A stretch of 9,393 bases of DNA from an uncultured Ruminococcus sp. (GCA_902796505.1 CADBPA010000256.1:1-9393); one strand, 5' to 3'; positions 1 through 7,215 are shown, numbered from the stretch's first letter. The notes: generated by a model not told the origin, from the sequence alone. Numbers and translations are program-made.

Positions 1-21
1 CCTTCCCCCAAGCGGGGAAGG
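1..21. repeat. 8-bp hairpin at the left edge
   Basis: CCTTCCCC (1-8) pairs perfectly with GGGGAAGG (14-21) around a 5-base loop. It lies downstream of the ABC operon, which ends at 135 on the minus strand, so it could be part of that operon's terminator or of a dispersed repeat. The sequence that would show a T-run on the minus strand lies outside the window, so the role is open. Confidence 0.5.
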
Positions 22-30
22 CATGACATA

Positions 31-131
31 GTGCGTTCCGAGGTTTAGTGCCGAATTTAAGCAAAGGCATGTTTCGCGCTTCGGCAGAATCGGTCTACTG
101 GAGGGAGGCTCATCGCGGTGCGTTCCGAGGT
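31..131. repeat. 14-bp direct repeat pair, 87-bp period
   Basis: GTGCGTTCCGAGGT occurs at 31-44 and again, identical, at 118-131. The 73 bases between include an inverted repeat, TGCCGAA (49-55) with TTCGGCA (80-86). No gene is supported in 1-134. The pair could be a target-site duplication around a small inserted segment or a remnant of a short dispersed repeat. The sequence alone does not decide. Confidence 0.5.
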
Positions 132-134
132 ATC

Positions 135-1934
135 TCAGGCGGAGAACTGGCTATGGTAGAGCTTTGCGTAGAAGCCGCCTTTGGCGAGAAGCTCTTCGTG
201 CCTGCCCTGCTCGACGACGCGGCCGTCCCGCATCACGAGGATGAGATCGGCGTCGAGGATGGTCGAGAGGCGGTGGGCGACGATGAAGCTCGTCCGTCCC
301 TGCATCATTTCGGAAAAGGCGCGGCTGATCTGCCGCTCGGTGCGCGTATCGATGGAGGAGGTCGCCTCGTCGAGGATCAGCATGGTCGGCCGGGCGAGCA
401 TCACGCGCGCGATGCAGAGCAGCTGCCGCTGTCCCTGCGAGAGATCGCTGTCGGCGCCGCCGAGGACGGTGTCGTAGCCGTCCGGCAGTTGCATGATGAA
501 GGCGTGCGCGTGCGCGGCTTTTGCGGCGGCGACGATCTCCCCGTCGGTCGCGTCCGGTCTGCCGAAGGCGAGATTTTCGCGCACGGTGGCGGTTTTGAGC
601 CAGGTCTCCTGCAGGACCATGCCGTAGTTTCTGCGCAGGCTTTCGCGCGTGACGCGGCGGATATCCTGCCCGTCCACTAAGACGGCGCCGCCCTTCACGT
701 CGTAGAAGCGCATCAGCAGATTGATCAGGGTGGTCTTGCCGCAGCCGGTCGGTCCGACGATGGCGATCTTCTCGCCGGGGGAGACTCTGAGCGAGAGATC
801 CTCGATCAGCCTCTGTTCGGGCAGATAGGAGAAGGAAACGTCGGATAACTCGACACGCCCCCCGGCTTCTCCGAGGTCGAGCGCGTCTTTTTCGTCCGGG
901 ATCTCCTCGCTTTCGTCGAGCAGTGCGAACACCCGCGCGGCGCAGGCGAGCGCGTTTTCCAGCTCGGTCAGCACGCCGGAGATCTCGTTGAAGGGCTTGG
1001 TGTATTGGTTGGTATAGGCGAGCATCGTCACAAGCGTACCGACGCTGAAGGCGGACGCCCCGCCGACCGTGAGGATCGCCGTCAGCGAGCCGACGAACGC
1101 CACCGCCGCGTAGACGGTGCTGTTGACGAAGCGCGTCGTCGGGTTGACGAGCGAGGAGAAGAAGACGGCGCGCAGGGAGCATTTTCCGAGGCGGTCGTTG
1201 ACGTCGTCGAACCGCCGCACGGCGTCCTCCTCGCCGCCGAACGCCAGCACGACCTTCTCGCCGGAGAGCGTCTCGTCGATATACGCCGTCTGCTCGCCGG
1301 TGATCCTCGACCGCTCGCGGAACATCTCGTAGGTATGCCTGCCGATAAATCGCGCGACGAGGAGCGAGAGCGGCGTGAGGAGCAGGACGGTCAGGGCGAT
1401 CTTCCAGTCGAGCAGGAGCATAAAGACGAAGGTCGCAAGGATGGTCAGCACGCCGGTGAAGATCTGCGTGAAGCCGAGCAGGAGTCCGTCGGCAAATTCC
1501 GCCGTGTCATTGACCGTCCGGCTGACGATATCGCCCTGCGGATGCGCGTCGAGATAGGAGAGCGGCAGGCGCTGAAGCTTGCCGAAAAGCTGTGCGCGCA
1601 GATCGGCGGCGATATGGTAGACGGCGCGGTTGTTGCAGACGCCGACGAGAAAATTACAGAGCGCGCAGAGCAGGATCGCGGCGGCGGAGATCCCGATCAG
1701 CCGGAAGATCCCCGGAAAGTCCACCGCACCCGGCGCCGCCGCGAGGTCGATCGCCCGTCCGATGAGGATCGGGAGCGAGAGCGAGAGGGCGGTCGCGATC
1801 AGGGCGAGCACCGCCGAGAGAAGGATGAGCGCGCGGTAGGGGCGAAGCAGCGAAAGCACGCGGCGCAGGGTGGCTTTGCGCACCGATTTTTGCTCCGGGG
1901 CGCGCTTCGTCTTGCTTTGGCCGTTTTTGCTCAT
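135..1934 (-). CDS. ABC exporter half-transporter, catalytically intact subunit (TM288/BmrD-like)
   Basis: This 599-residue protein is a type IV (MsbA-like) exporter half. An N-terminal membrane domain of about six helices (roughly residues 30-335) precedes an ATP-binding domain (roughly 360-599). The visible motifs are Walker A GPTGCGKT (394-401), Q-loop Gln442, signature LSQGQ (498-502), Walker B LILDE with catalytic Glu523, and switch His554. The LSQGQ signature with an intact Glu and His is the pattern of the TM288-type partner in heterodimeric exporters. The ATG overlaps the stop of the upstream gene as ATGA. It has a strong AAAGGAGG site (1942-1949) seven bases upstream, so the start is secure. 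The protein should sit in the cytoplasmic membrane, paired with the product of 1931-3730. Drug, lipid or peptide efflux is typical of the family, but the substrate cannot be read from sequence. Confidence 0.95.
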   Translation of the reverse strand: MSKNGQSKTKRAPEQKSVRKATLRRVLSLLRPYRALILLSAVLALIATALSLSLPILIGRAIDLAAAPGAVDFPGIFRLIGISAAAILLCALCNFLVGVCNNRAVYHIAADLRAQLFGKLQRLPLSYLDAHPQGDIVSRTVNDTAEFADGLLLGFTQIFTGVLTILATFVFMLLLDWKIALTVLLLTPLSLLVARFIGRHTYEMFRERSRITGEQTAYIDETLSGEKVVLAFGGEEDAVRRFDDVNDRLGKCSLRAVFFSSLVNPTTRFVNSTVYAAVAFVGSLTAILTVGGASAFSVGTLVTMLAYTNQYTKPFNEISGVLTELENALACAARVFALLDESEEIPDEKDALDLGEAGGRVELSDVSFSYLPEQRLIEDLSLRVSPGEKIAIVGPTGCGKTTLINLLMRFYDVKGGAVLVDGQDIRRVTRESLRRNYGMVLQETWLKTATVRENLAFGRPDATDGEIVAAAKAAHAHAFIMQLPDGYDTVLGGADSDLSQGQRQLLCIARVMLARPTMLILDEATSSIDTRTERQISRAFSEMMQGRTSFIVAHRLSTILDADLILVMRDGRVVEQGRHEELLAKGGFYAKLYHSQFSA

Positions 1935-3730
1935 ACGCCCGCCTCCTTTCCGGATGAAAACTGCGTTTCGTATATTTCGCGGTAGACCGGGCAGTTCCGC
2001 AGCAATTCCTCATGCCGCCCGATCCCGACCGCACGCCCCTCGTCGAGGACGATAATGCGGTCGGCGTGCATCACCGAGGCGGCTCTCTGCGAGACGAGGA
2101 AGGTCGTCACGCCCGAAAGGCTTTTCCGAAGCGACTCGCGCATCGCCGCGTCGGTCGCGTAATCGAGGGCGGAGGAGGAGTCGTCGAGGATCAGGATCCT
2201 CGCCTTTCGGAGCAGGGCGCGGGCGACCGTCAGACGCTGTTTCTGACCGCCCGAAAGATTCCTTCCGCCCTGCCCGACCGGCAGGTCGAGCCCGCCCTTT
2301 TCGAGGACGAAATCCTTCGCCTGCGCGACGGCGAGCGCGGCGAGCATCTCCCCGTCATCGGCGCACGGGTCGCCTCTGCCGAGGTTTTCGCGCAGCGTAC
2401 CCGAAAAGAGCGTCGCCTTCTGCGGCGCGATCGCGACCGCCCGGCGCAGGGCGTTTTTGGTATATCTTTTCACGTCTTTGCCGAAGAGGGAGACCTGTCC
2501 TCCGGTCACGTCATAGAAGCGGCCGATCAGCCGGACGAGCGAGCTCTTGCCCGATCCGGTACCGCCGAGGACGCCGATCGTCTCGCCTGCCGCCGCCGTG
2601 AAGCTGATCCCCGAAAGCGCGGGCGCACCGGCGCCGGGGTAGGTGAGCGAGACCTCCGAAAAGACCACCGCCGGGGCGGGACCGTCCCCCGGGGGAAGCT
2701 CCTCTTCGCCGTAGGTCATCGACGGCGACGTTTCCAGCACCGCGCGGATGCGCGATCCCGACGCCGCGGCGCGGGTGACGCTGATGATCAGACTCGCAAG
2801 CTTGATCAGCTCGACGAGGATCTGCGACATATAATTATAGAGAGCGACGAGCTGTCCCTGCGTAAGACTGCCGGCGTCGATCTTCAGCGCGCCGGTATAG
2901 AGCAGAAGCAGGATCGCGCCGTTGATGAGAATATAGGTGACGGGATTCAGCAGCGCCGCGATCCGTCCGACGAATTTCTGCATCCCGGCAAGGGCGTCGT
3001 TCTCCCGCTCAAATTCCCGGATCTCGTCCTTCTCGCGGCGGAAGGCGCGGACGACGCGCACGCCGGAGAGATCCTCCCTCGTCGCCGCAAGCACCCGGTC
3101 GAGCTTCCCCTGCACCCGGCGGTAGAGCGGAAGCGACGGGAGCATCACCGCAAAGACGGCGGCAAAGAGCAGCGGGATCACCAGAACGAAGATCGAAGCC
3201 GCCCCGGCGTCCACCGTGAACGCCATGATCATCGCGCCGAACACCACGAAGGGCGAGCGGAGCAGAAGCCGCAGTCCGAGGTTGACGCCGTTCTGCAGCG
3301 TCAGGCTGTCGGAGGTCATCCGGGTGATGAGGGCGGAACTGCCGGCGGCGTCGAGGTCGGGATAGGAGAGCGTCTGGATGTGCGCAAAGAGCGCGTGCCG
3401 CACCGCCCCGGCGTATCCCACCGCCGCTTTCGCGGCAAAGTACTGCGCCGTCACCGAAAAGCCGAGGCCGATCGCTCCGAGCGCGAGCAGGATCAGGCAG
3501 TTTTTCAGCACAAAAGAGAGGTCGCCCTCGGCGATCCCCACGTCGATGATCCTTGCCACCACGAGCGGAACGAGCAGTTCGAGCAGTGCCTCGAGCAGTT
3601 TGAAGGTCGGCGCCAGCAGGCAGGGGAGGCGGTAGCCTTTCATATATGAGAGCATCGACACCCGCCCGCCCCGGCGCGTGCGATTTTTGCGCGCCGCCGC
3701 GCGATCCGATGGATTGGTTTGATTTGCCAA
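1931..3730 (-). CDS. ABC exporter half-transporter, degenerate-site subunit (TM287/BmrC-like)
   Basis: This is the first gene of the exporter operon. I choose a TTG start at 3730 because AAGGAG (3737-3742) lies six bases upstream; this gives 599 residues. The frame stays open to an ATG at 3823, which has no comparable site, and an internal ATG at 3655 also lacks a clear one. A six-helix membrane domain is followed by an ATP-binding domain with Walker A GGTGSGKS (389-396), Q-loop Gln437 and signature LSGGQ (492-496). Walker B is ILILDD, with Asp517 where the catalytic Glu belongs, and Gln548 replaces the switch His. These two replacements define the degenerate half of heterodimeric exporters such as TM287/288. 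Its intact LSGGQ would complete the active site of the partner encoded at 135-1934, which it overlaps by 4 bp. Substrate unknown. Confidence 0.93.
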   Translation of the reverse strand: MANQTNPSDRAAARKNRTRRGGRVSMLSYMKGYRLPCLLAPTFKLLEALLELLVPLVVARIIDVGIAEGDLSFVLKNCLILLALGAIGLGFSVTAQYFAAKAAVGYAGAVRHALFAHIQTLSYPDLDAAGSSALITRMTSDSLTLQNGVNLGLRLLLRSPFVVFGAMIMAFTVDAGAASIFVLVIPLLFAAVFAVMLPSLPLYRRVQGKLDRVLAATREDLSGVRVVRAFRREKDEIREFERENDALAGMQKFVGRIAALLNPVTYILINGAILLLLYTGALKIDAGSLTQGQLVALYNYMSQILVELIKLASLIISVTRAAASGSRIRAVLETSPSMTYGEEELPPGDGPAPAVVFSEVSLTYPGAGAPALSGISFTAAAGETIGVLGGTGSGKSSLVRLIGRFYDVTGGQVSLFGKDVKRYTKNALRRAVAIAPQKATLFSGTLRENLGRGDPCADDGEMLAALAVAQAKDFVLEKGGLDLPVGQGGRNLSGGQKQRLTVARALLRKARILILDDSSSALDYATDAAMRESLRKSLSGVTTFLVSQRAASVMHADRIIVLDEGRAVGIGRHEELLRNCPVYREIYETQFSSGKEAGV

Positions 3731-3984
3731 AATAGTCTCCTTTTCTTCCCTGATCCGAGATTTTCGTCGGTTTTTCTTTGAAATTTTATAAAAATTGAAA
3801 AAAGTTTTATAAAAATCGTACAAATTTCGATTTTATTCACAATTTAGTAATATTTATCTGCTATAATATCCGCGCTCTACCATTCAGAACACCCTGTCCG
3901 CGCTCGATGAAGCCCCGTGAAGTCTGCCCTGCGAAACCGCGCGGACGCCGTGATCGTTTTATCAAAAAAAGGAGTGTAACACCT
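3731..3984. other. AT-rich divergent spacer between ABC operon and small plus-strand gene
   Basis: Positions about 3770-3870 are very AT-rich compared with the surrounding genes and separate two divergent genes. The rightward side has a clear extended -10. On the leftward side there are several TATAAA-like hexamers (for example the complements of 3785-3790 and 3806-3811), but none has a good -35 at proper spacing. I therefore do not name a promoter for the ABC operon. A small plus-strand extension from an ATG at 3907 is in frame with the next gene but lacks a ribosome site. Confidence 0.6.
3859..3867 (+). promoter_or_regulatory. Extended -10 promoter for the small protein gene
   Basis: TGC followed by a perfect TATAAT (3862-3867) forms an extended -10 box. 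No good -35 is seen at 16-18 bases upstream; TTCACA at 3836-3841 is 20 bases away. Extended -10 promoters can work without a strong -35. Transcription would begin near 3874, giving a leader of about 110 bases before the ATG at 3985. Confidence 0.6.
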
Positions 3985-4329
3985 ATGATTTTAGTCGATC
4001 AGATCGTCACTCACAAGTCCTTCGGCCGCGGTACGGTCGCCGAGCAGAACGGTAAATATCTGAAGATCCGCTTTGAAAACGGAGCGGAAAAGACCTTCGT
4101 CTATCCCGACGCCTTCGAGAAATTCCTGACCATCGAAAACGAGGCGCTTTCGGCGCAGATCGCCGAGGACCTTGCCGCCGTTCTCGCCGCGCGCCGCAGG
4201 ATCGCCGAGCGCAAAAACGAGGAAAATCTGCGCGCGATGACGAAAGGGATCGTCATCCCCGGCAAGGAGATCACGCAAAGCGAGGACGGCGAGGAGGAAG
4301 GGAAGTCCTCCGAGAGCGAAGAACTGTAA
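3985..4329 (+). CDS. Small protein with Tudor/CarD-like N-terminal barrel and charged C-terminal tail
   Basis: The start at 3985 is chosen because GGAGTG (3971-3976) lies eight bases upstream. The frame also extends to an ATG at 3907 without such a site. The product is 114 residues. Its first 45 or so residues contain VTHKSFGRGTV, then alternating hydrophobic beta-strand-like segments, then FVYPDAFEKFL. This resembles the short SH3/Tudor-like barrel (H-x-x-FG-x-GTV) found at the C-terminus of UvrD/PcrA helicases and in small Clostridia proteins sometimes labelled rRNA-biogenesis-like. Residues about 52-85 are Ala/Glu/Arg-rich and probably helical. The last 20 or so are acidic and Ser-rich, probably disordered. 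There is no signal peptide, so it is cytoplasmic. A nucleic-acid or RNA-polymerase contact is a plausible role inferred from the fold only. It has its own promoter and terminator. Confidence 0.85.
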   Translation: MILVDQIVTHKSFGRGTVAEQNGKYLKIRFENGAEKTFVYPDAFEKFLTIENEALSAQIAEDLAAVLAARRRIAERKNEENLRAMTKGIVIPGKEITQSEDGEEEGKSSESEEL

Positions 4330-4355
4330 ACCTTCTTTTTCCCGAAAGTTTCCCG

Positions 4356-4384
4356 AAAGAGCCGCGGTGCGCCGCGGCTCTTTT
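4356..4384 (+). terminator. Intrinsic terminator of the small protein gene
   Basis: A perfect 12-bp stem, AAAGAGCCGCGG (4356-4367) with CCGCGGCTCTTT (4372-4383), closes a TGCG loop and runs into a short T-run. It begins 26 bases after the stop codon at 4329. Confidence 0.85.
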
Positions 4385-4531
4385 GCTTTGCCGCCTGTCC
4401 GCTATGGCACCGTCCGCATGGGCGCCGGGATCTTTTCGCTTGTCCGTTGCGGCTTTGTCCGCATGGGCGCAGCGGCTCTTTTCGCCTGTCCGCTATGGCA
4501 CCGTCCGCATGGGAGCCGCGGCTCTTTTCGC
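4371..4531. repeat. Imperfect tandem repeat, about 46-53 bp units
   Basis: Three full units (4371-4423, 4424-4468, 4469-4514) and a partial fourth (4515-4531) follow one pattern. Each has a GCCGCGGCTCTTTT-like head, a TGTCCGCTATGGCAC-like middle and a GTCCGCATGGGC tail. The first head is also the right arm of the terminator at 4356-4384. The head of the last unit lies in a perfect 12-bp palindrome, GAGCCGCGGCTC (4513-4524), followed by TTTT. Several frames are open across it, but none has a ribosome site or a protein-like composition, so I treat it as non-coding. Confidence 0.75.
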
Positions 4532-4566
4532 AGGAGAGCGCACCGGGCGATCCTTTCACGAAAGAG

Positions 4567-4611
4567 AGCTTTTCAGAAGAAAGCTTTTCAGAAGAAAGCT
4601 TTTCAAAGAAA
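4567..4611. repeat. 15-bp tandem repeat, three copies
   Basis: AGCTTTTCAGAAGAA is present at 4567-4581 and 4582-4596. A diverged third copy at 4597-4611 reads AGCTTTTCAAAGAAA. The array sits between the larger repeat and the terminator of the lipoprotein gene, in a convergent spacer with no gene. Confidence 0.8.
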
Positions 4612-4644
4612 AGGGGCTGTATCCTTGCCGATAACAGCCCTTTT
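4609..4644 (-). terminator. Intrinsic terminator of the lipoprotein gene, probably bidirectional
   Basis: On the plus strand AAAAGGGGCTGT (4609-4620) pairs with ACAGCCCTTTT (4634-4644) around a 13-base loop, with one unpaired G. Read on the minus strand it lies 17 bases after the stop codon at 4662 and ends in a T-run. The A- and T-flanks make it usable from both sides, as expected between convergent genes. Confidence 0.8.
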
Positions 4645-4661
4645 GGTTTCGCGCGGCGGAG

Positions 4662-6869
4662 TTATTCGACCGGCAGGCCGTCCCGGATCAGCTGCGCTTT
4701 GAGATCGGCGAGCAGGCGCGCGGTGCGGACTCTTGCCGCCTCCGCCGTCAGGTGGTAGTTCGAGTTGAAATAATCGGTCTCATAGAAGCGGTAATCCCGC
4801 GGATCGGAGATGACCGGGAAGGGGAAGTTCTGCACTTCCTTATCGTGCAGGGCGAGCAGGTTTGCGTCGGAGCAGTTCGCCGCCGCGCCGGGGTTTGCCG
4901 CGCGGTATTCGTCCGAGAGGCACATGATCGGCGGATAGCTGAAATAGAAGCCGATGCCCTTCGCCGTCAGTTTTTCGTAGAGGCGGGCATAGTTGTTGAT
5001 CATATTGACGTTCAGGGTGTTCGCCGTGCCGCTCACCACGCCGATCGGCTTGTTGCCGCGCTCGTAGGTGTTCGTGCCGTTCGCCGTACCCACAAGGTCG
5101 CAGTAGGTCTCGGAGAGCGAGGTGTTGGTGATCTCGTAGGCGCGCGCGGTGTTGCCGCCTCTCGCCTCTTTCGAGGTGTTGAATTCGCTCATCGCCGAGA
5201 AGAAGGTCGTGAAGGGGGTGAAATCGACGTAGCGGTAGAGATTGTAGCAGCCCTCGGTCGCGCGGAAGGTGCGCCAGACGATCGAGACGCCGCCCATCTG
5301 GTTTGCGCCGAGTTCGGGGACGTTGACGAAGAGATCGCCTTCCTTCATATAATGCGAAAGCCCTTCCATATAGAGCAGACCGGTGCCGCCGGCGTTCGTT
5401 CCGGCGTTGATGATATTGTAGCGATCGCCGAGCCCGGCTTCGAGAATCGGGGAATAGATGCCGTAGAGGCAGCTCGATCCGCCGACGAGAACGATGGTCG
5501 GCTTGCTCGGATCGGATTTGATGATCTGCTCCATACGCGTCGCCACGCTCTCGGCGTTGACCGGGTAGTGCGGCAGTTCCGCCGCGCCGAGGCGGAGATT
5601 TGCGAACTTGTTGCAGTTCTGGAAGGCGCTGTCCGGGATGGCGGTGAAGGAGTCGGTGATATAGAGGGTGTTGAATTTTTTGCAGTTGCGGAAGGCGCCG
5701 GCGTCCATCGCTTTGACCGAGGAGGGAACGACGAGCGTCTCGAAATTCTTGCCGTCCACCGCGCCCGCCGCGATCGAGATGACCGGCAGTCCGCCGATCT
5801 TCGCCGGGATGGAAAGCACGTCGGCGTCGCCGTTGTATTTCGTGATGCGGACCGCCGCGCCGTCGGAGGTATAGGAGAAGTCCTCGGCGGGCGTCCACTT
5901 CGACCACTGCGCGTAAAAGACCACGCCGGGCGCCGTATCGTCGATGACCGCGATGCCGCCGGGGCAGACCGCCTGACCGCTGCCGTCCGCATTCTCGGTA
6001 TATTCGAGCAGGGTGTAGCCGTCGCGCACAAAGCTGCCGATATCCGGCGTGAGGTTCGGGCAGAGGCGCACCGAACGGTCGAACTGCGTCTGCACCACCG
6101 GCGTCATGCCGTCGTCGGCGAGAACGCCGCCGTTGAGGTTATAGGTGATGACCGTGTAGCCCGCGACGAGGAAATTCGGGTAGAGCATCGTGTCCTCGGA
6201 GAGCGAGAAGGTGTAGTCCTTCGAGAAGGAGACCATCGTTCCGCCGTTGACCACCGTCGCGCCGTTCGACCAGCCGAGGAAGGTGCGGTGTCCCGAAACG
6301 GTCGCCCGCACGGTGATCTGCTGACCGACGAGGTAGCTGCCCGAACGGACGGTCGAGATCGCGCTGCCGTCCTCCGGATCGGGCGCGACCATGCCGAAGG
6401 AATACAGCTCGGTCGCCTTCGCGGTATGGAAGGTCACCGTCGCGTCCTCGGTGCAGTTCGTCAGCACCAGATTGCCGTTCTCAAAGACGAGACCGTCCGG
6501 CGAGGAGGAGAAGACATAGTTGTCGTGAAAGAAGATCTTGAAGACCGCGTCCTCGCCGCGCTTCAGCACGACCGGGTTTTCGCTCATCAGCGAGCAGTGG
6601 TCGGGAAGCTTCAGCGTGATCGCCACGCGGTCGGTATAGGTTGGAATTTTGTAATCGTCGCGCAGGTCGGGCGAGCTGTTCGTCCCCTCGCGCACCGGAT
6701 CCGGTTCTTCGACGACGTCGACCGGCGGCTCCTCCTCGGTACACGCCGAGAGGGAAAGGACGCAGAGCAAGGCGGCCAGCAGAAGGCACAAGAGCGCACC
6801 CGTGCGGCGAAAAGCCGCCTTTTTCGTTCTGTTTTTCTTGTTCATGGAGTAGCCTCTTTTCATTTTCAT
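4662..6869 (-). CDS. Surface lipoprotein: InlB-like repeat, BspA-type LRR and SGNH-hydrolase-like domain
   Basis: I start it at 6869, where AGGAGG is seven bases upstream, giving 735 residues. A second in-frame start at 6845 has its own AGAGG site and gives 727. The N-terminus is basic, then hydrophobic, and ends in the lipobox LSAC with Cys43, so the protein is exported and lipid-anchored. An acidic linker (about 44-75) and beta-rich region follow. An InlB/Listeria-Bacteroides type repeat spans about 240-322 (YNLNGG to FYAQW). BspA-type leucine-rich repeats span about 330-432 (AFRNCKKFNTLYI, AFQNCNKFANLRL). The C-terminal 295 residues look like an SGNH hydrolase: GGSS (463-466, candidate nucleophile Ser), NAG (488-490), DLFVNVPE (512-519) and SNYHLT with His706. 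The catalytic Asp expected shortly before the His is not obvious; Asn702 sits where many relatives seem to have Asp. Likely binds and perhaps deacylates a surface glycan; substrate unknown. Confidence 0.88.
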   Translation of the reverse strand: MKMKRGYSMNKKNRTKKAAFRRTGALLCLLLAALLCVLSLSACTEEEPPVDVVEEPDPVREGTNSSPDLRDDYKIPTYTDRVAITLKLPDHCSLMSENPVVLKRGEDAVFKIFFHDNYVFSSSPDGLVFENGNLVLTNCTEDATVTFHTAKATELYSFGMVAPDPEDGSAISTVRSGSYLVGQQITVRATVSGHRTFLGWSNGATVVNGGTMVSFSKDYTFSLSEDTMLYPNFLVAGYTVITYNLNGGVLADDGMTPVVQTQFDRSVRLCPNLTPDIGSFVRDGYTLLEYTENADGSGQAVCPGGIAVIDDTAPGVVFYAQWSKWTPAEDFSYTSDGAAVRITKYNGDADVLSIPAKIGGLPVISIAAGAVDGKNFETLVVPSSVKAMDAGAFRNCKKFNTLYITDSFTAIPDSAFQNCNKFANLRLGAAELPHYPVNAESVATRMEQIIKSDPSKPTIVLVGGSSCLYGIYSPILEAGLGDRYNIINAGTNAGGTGLLYMEGLSHYMKEGDLFVNVPELGANQMGGVSIVWRTFRATEGCYNLYRYVDFTPFTTFFSAMSEFNTSKEARGGNTARAYEITNTSLSETYCDLVGTANGTNTYERGNKPIGVVSGTANTLNVNMINNYARLYEKLTAKGIGFYFSYPPIMCLSDEYRAANPGAAANCSDANLLALHDKEVQNFPFPVISDPRDYRFYETDYFNSNYHLTAEAARVRTARLLADLKAQLIRDGLPVE

Positions 6870-6880
6870 GGAGTAGCCTC
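6841..6880 (-). repeat. Duplicated ribosome binding site and start codon
   Basis: The 16-base string GAGGCTACTCCATGAA (minus strand) occurs twice with a 24-base period, at 6865-6880 and 6841-6856. Each copy contains a GAGG ribosome site, a seven-base spacer and an ATG. Because 24 is a multiple of three, both ATGs (6869 and 6845) are in the same frame. The upstream copy has the stronger site, AGGAGG. Initiation at either gives a complete lipoprotein signal peptide. Confidence 0.85.
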
Positions 6881-6896
6881 CTCTGTCAGACGGTAG

Positions 6897-7215
6897 AATT
6901 TTCGGGCGACCTTGCGCCCTGCCGAAAGATCGCGCCGCAGGTGCGGTGCGCGCCGGAATGAGTCCGCGGAGCGGATGCCGCCGCAAGGATGATCCGGGCG
7001 ATCATACGGTCGCGGAGCAGACGCCGCCGCAAGGAGGATCCGGGCGATTCTACGGTCGCGGAGCGGAGTTTTTCGCCCTGCCGGAAGATCGCGCCGTGCG
7101 CGCGGTGCGCGCCGGAAGGAGGTCGCGGAGCGGACGCCGCCGCAAGGAGGATCCGGGCGATCCTACGGTCGCGGAGCGGAGTTTTTCGCCCTGCCCGAGC
7201 ATCGCGCCGAAGGCG
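6897..7215. repeat. Cluster of interleaved 46-bp (A) and about 67-bp (B) repeats
   Basis: Unit A is seen at 6966-7011, 7012-7057 and 7125-7170. Unit B is full at 7058-7124, with diverged or partial copies at about 6897-6965 and 7171-7215, so the order is B' A A B A B'. A and B share the first bases, GCGGAGCGGA, and the last, GGTC. Each A unit contains a six-base stem with a CGGGC loop (stems 6989-7005, 7035-7051, 7148-7164). No ORF here has a ribosome site or a recognisable product. The cluster lies between the lipoprotein gene and its promoter, so it is predicted to be transcribed leftward as a long mRNA leader. It resembles REP/BIME-like dispersed repeats. Confidence 0.85.

Noticed and set aside
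48..680. Plus-strand ORF at the left end
   Set aside because: Mostly antisense to the ATP-binding domain of the ABC gene; no ribosome site or domain.
2012..3649. 545-codon plus-strand ORF opposite the exporter gene
   Set aside because: It is the antisense of a clearly recognisable ABC transporter. The product is an Arg/Glu/His/Gly-rich string without any domain, as expected from antisense reading of high-GC genes.
4367..4702. Plus-strand ORFs across the convergent spacer
   Set aside because: They read through a terminator and tandem repeats, give repetitive basic peptides in all three frames and lack ribosome sites.
4752..6896. 714-codon plus-strand ORF opposite the lipoprotein gene
   Set aside because: Antisense shadow: low-complexity Arg/Val/Asp/His-rich product, no ribosome site, while the minus strand encodes a coherent signal peptide and known repeats.
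6966..7170. Possible CRISPR array
   Set aside because: The 46-bp A units are adjacent or separated by another repeat, not by unique spacers of constant length, and no cas gene is present.
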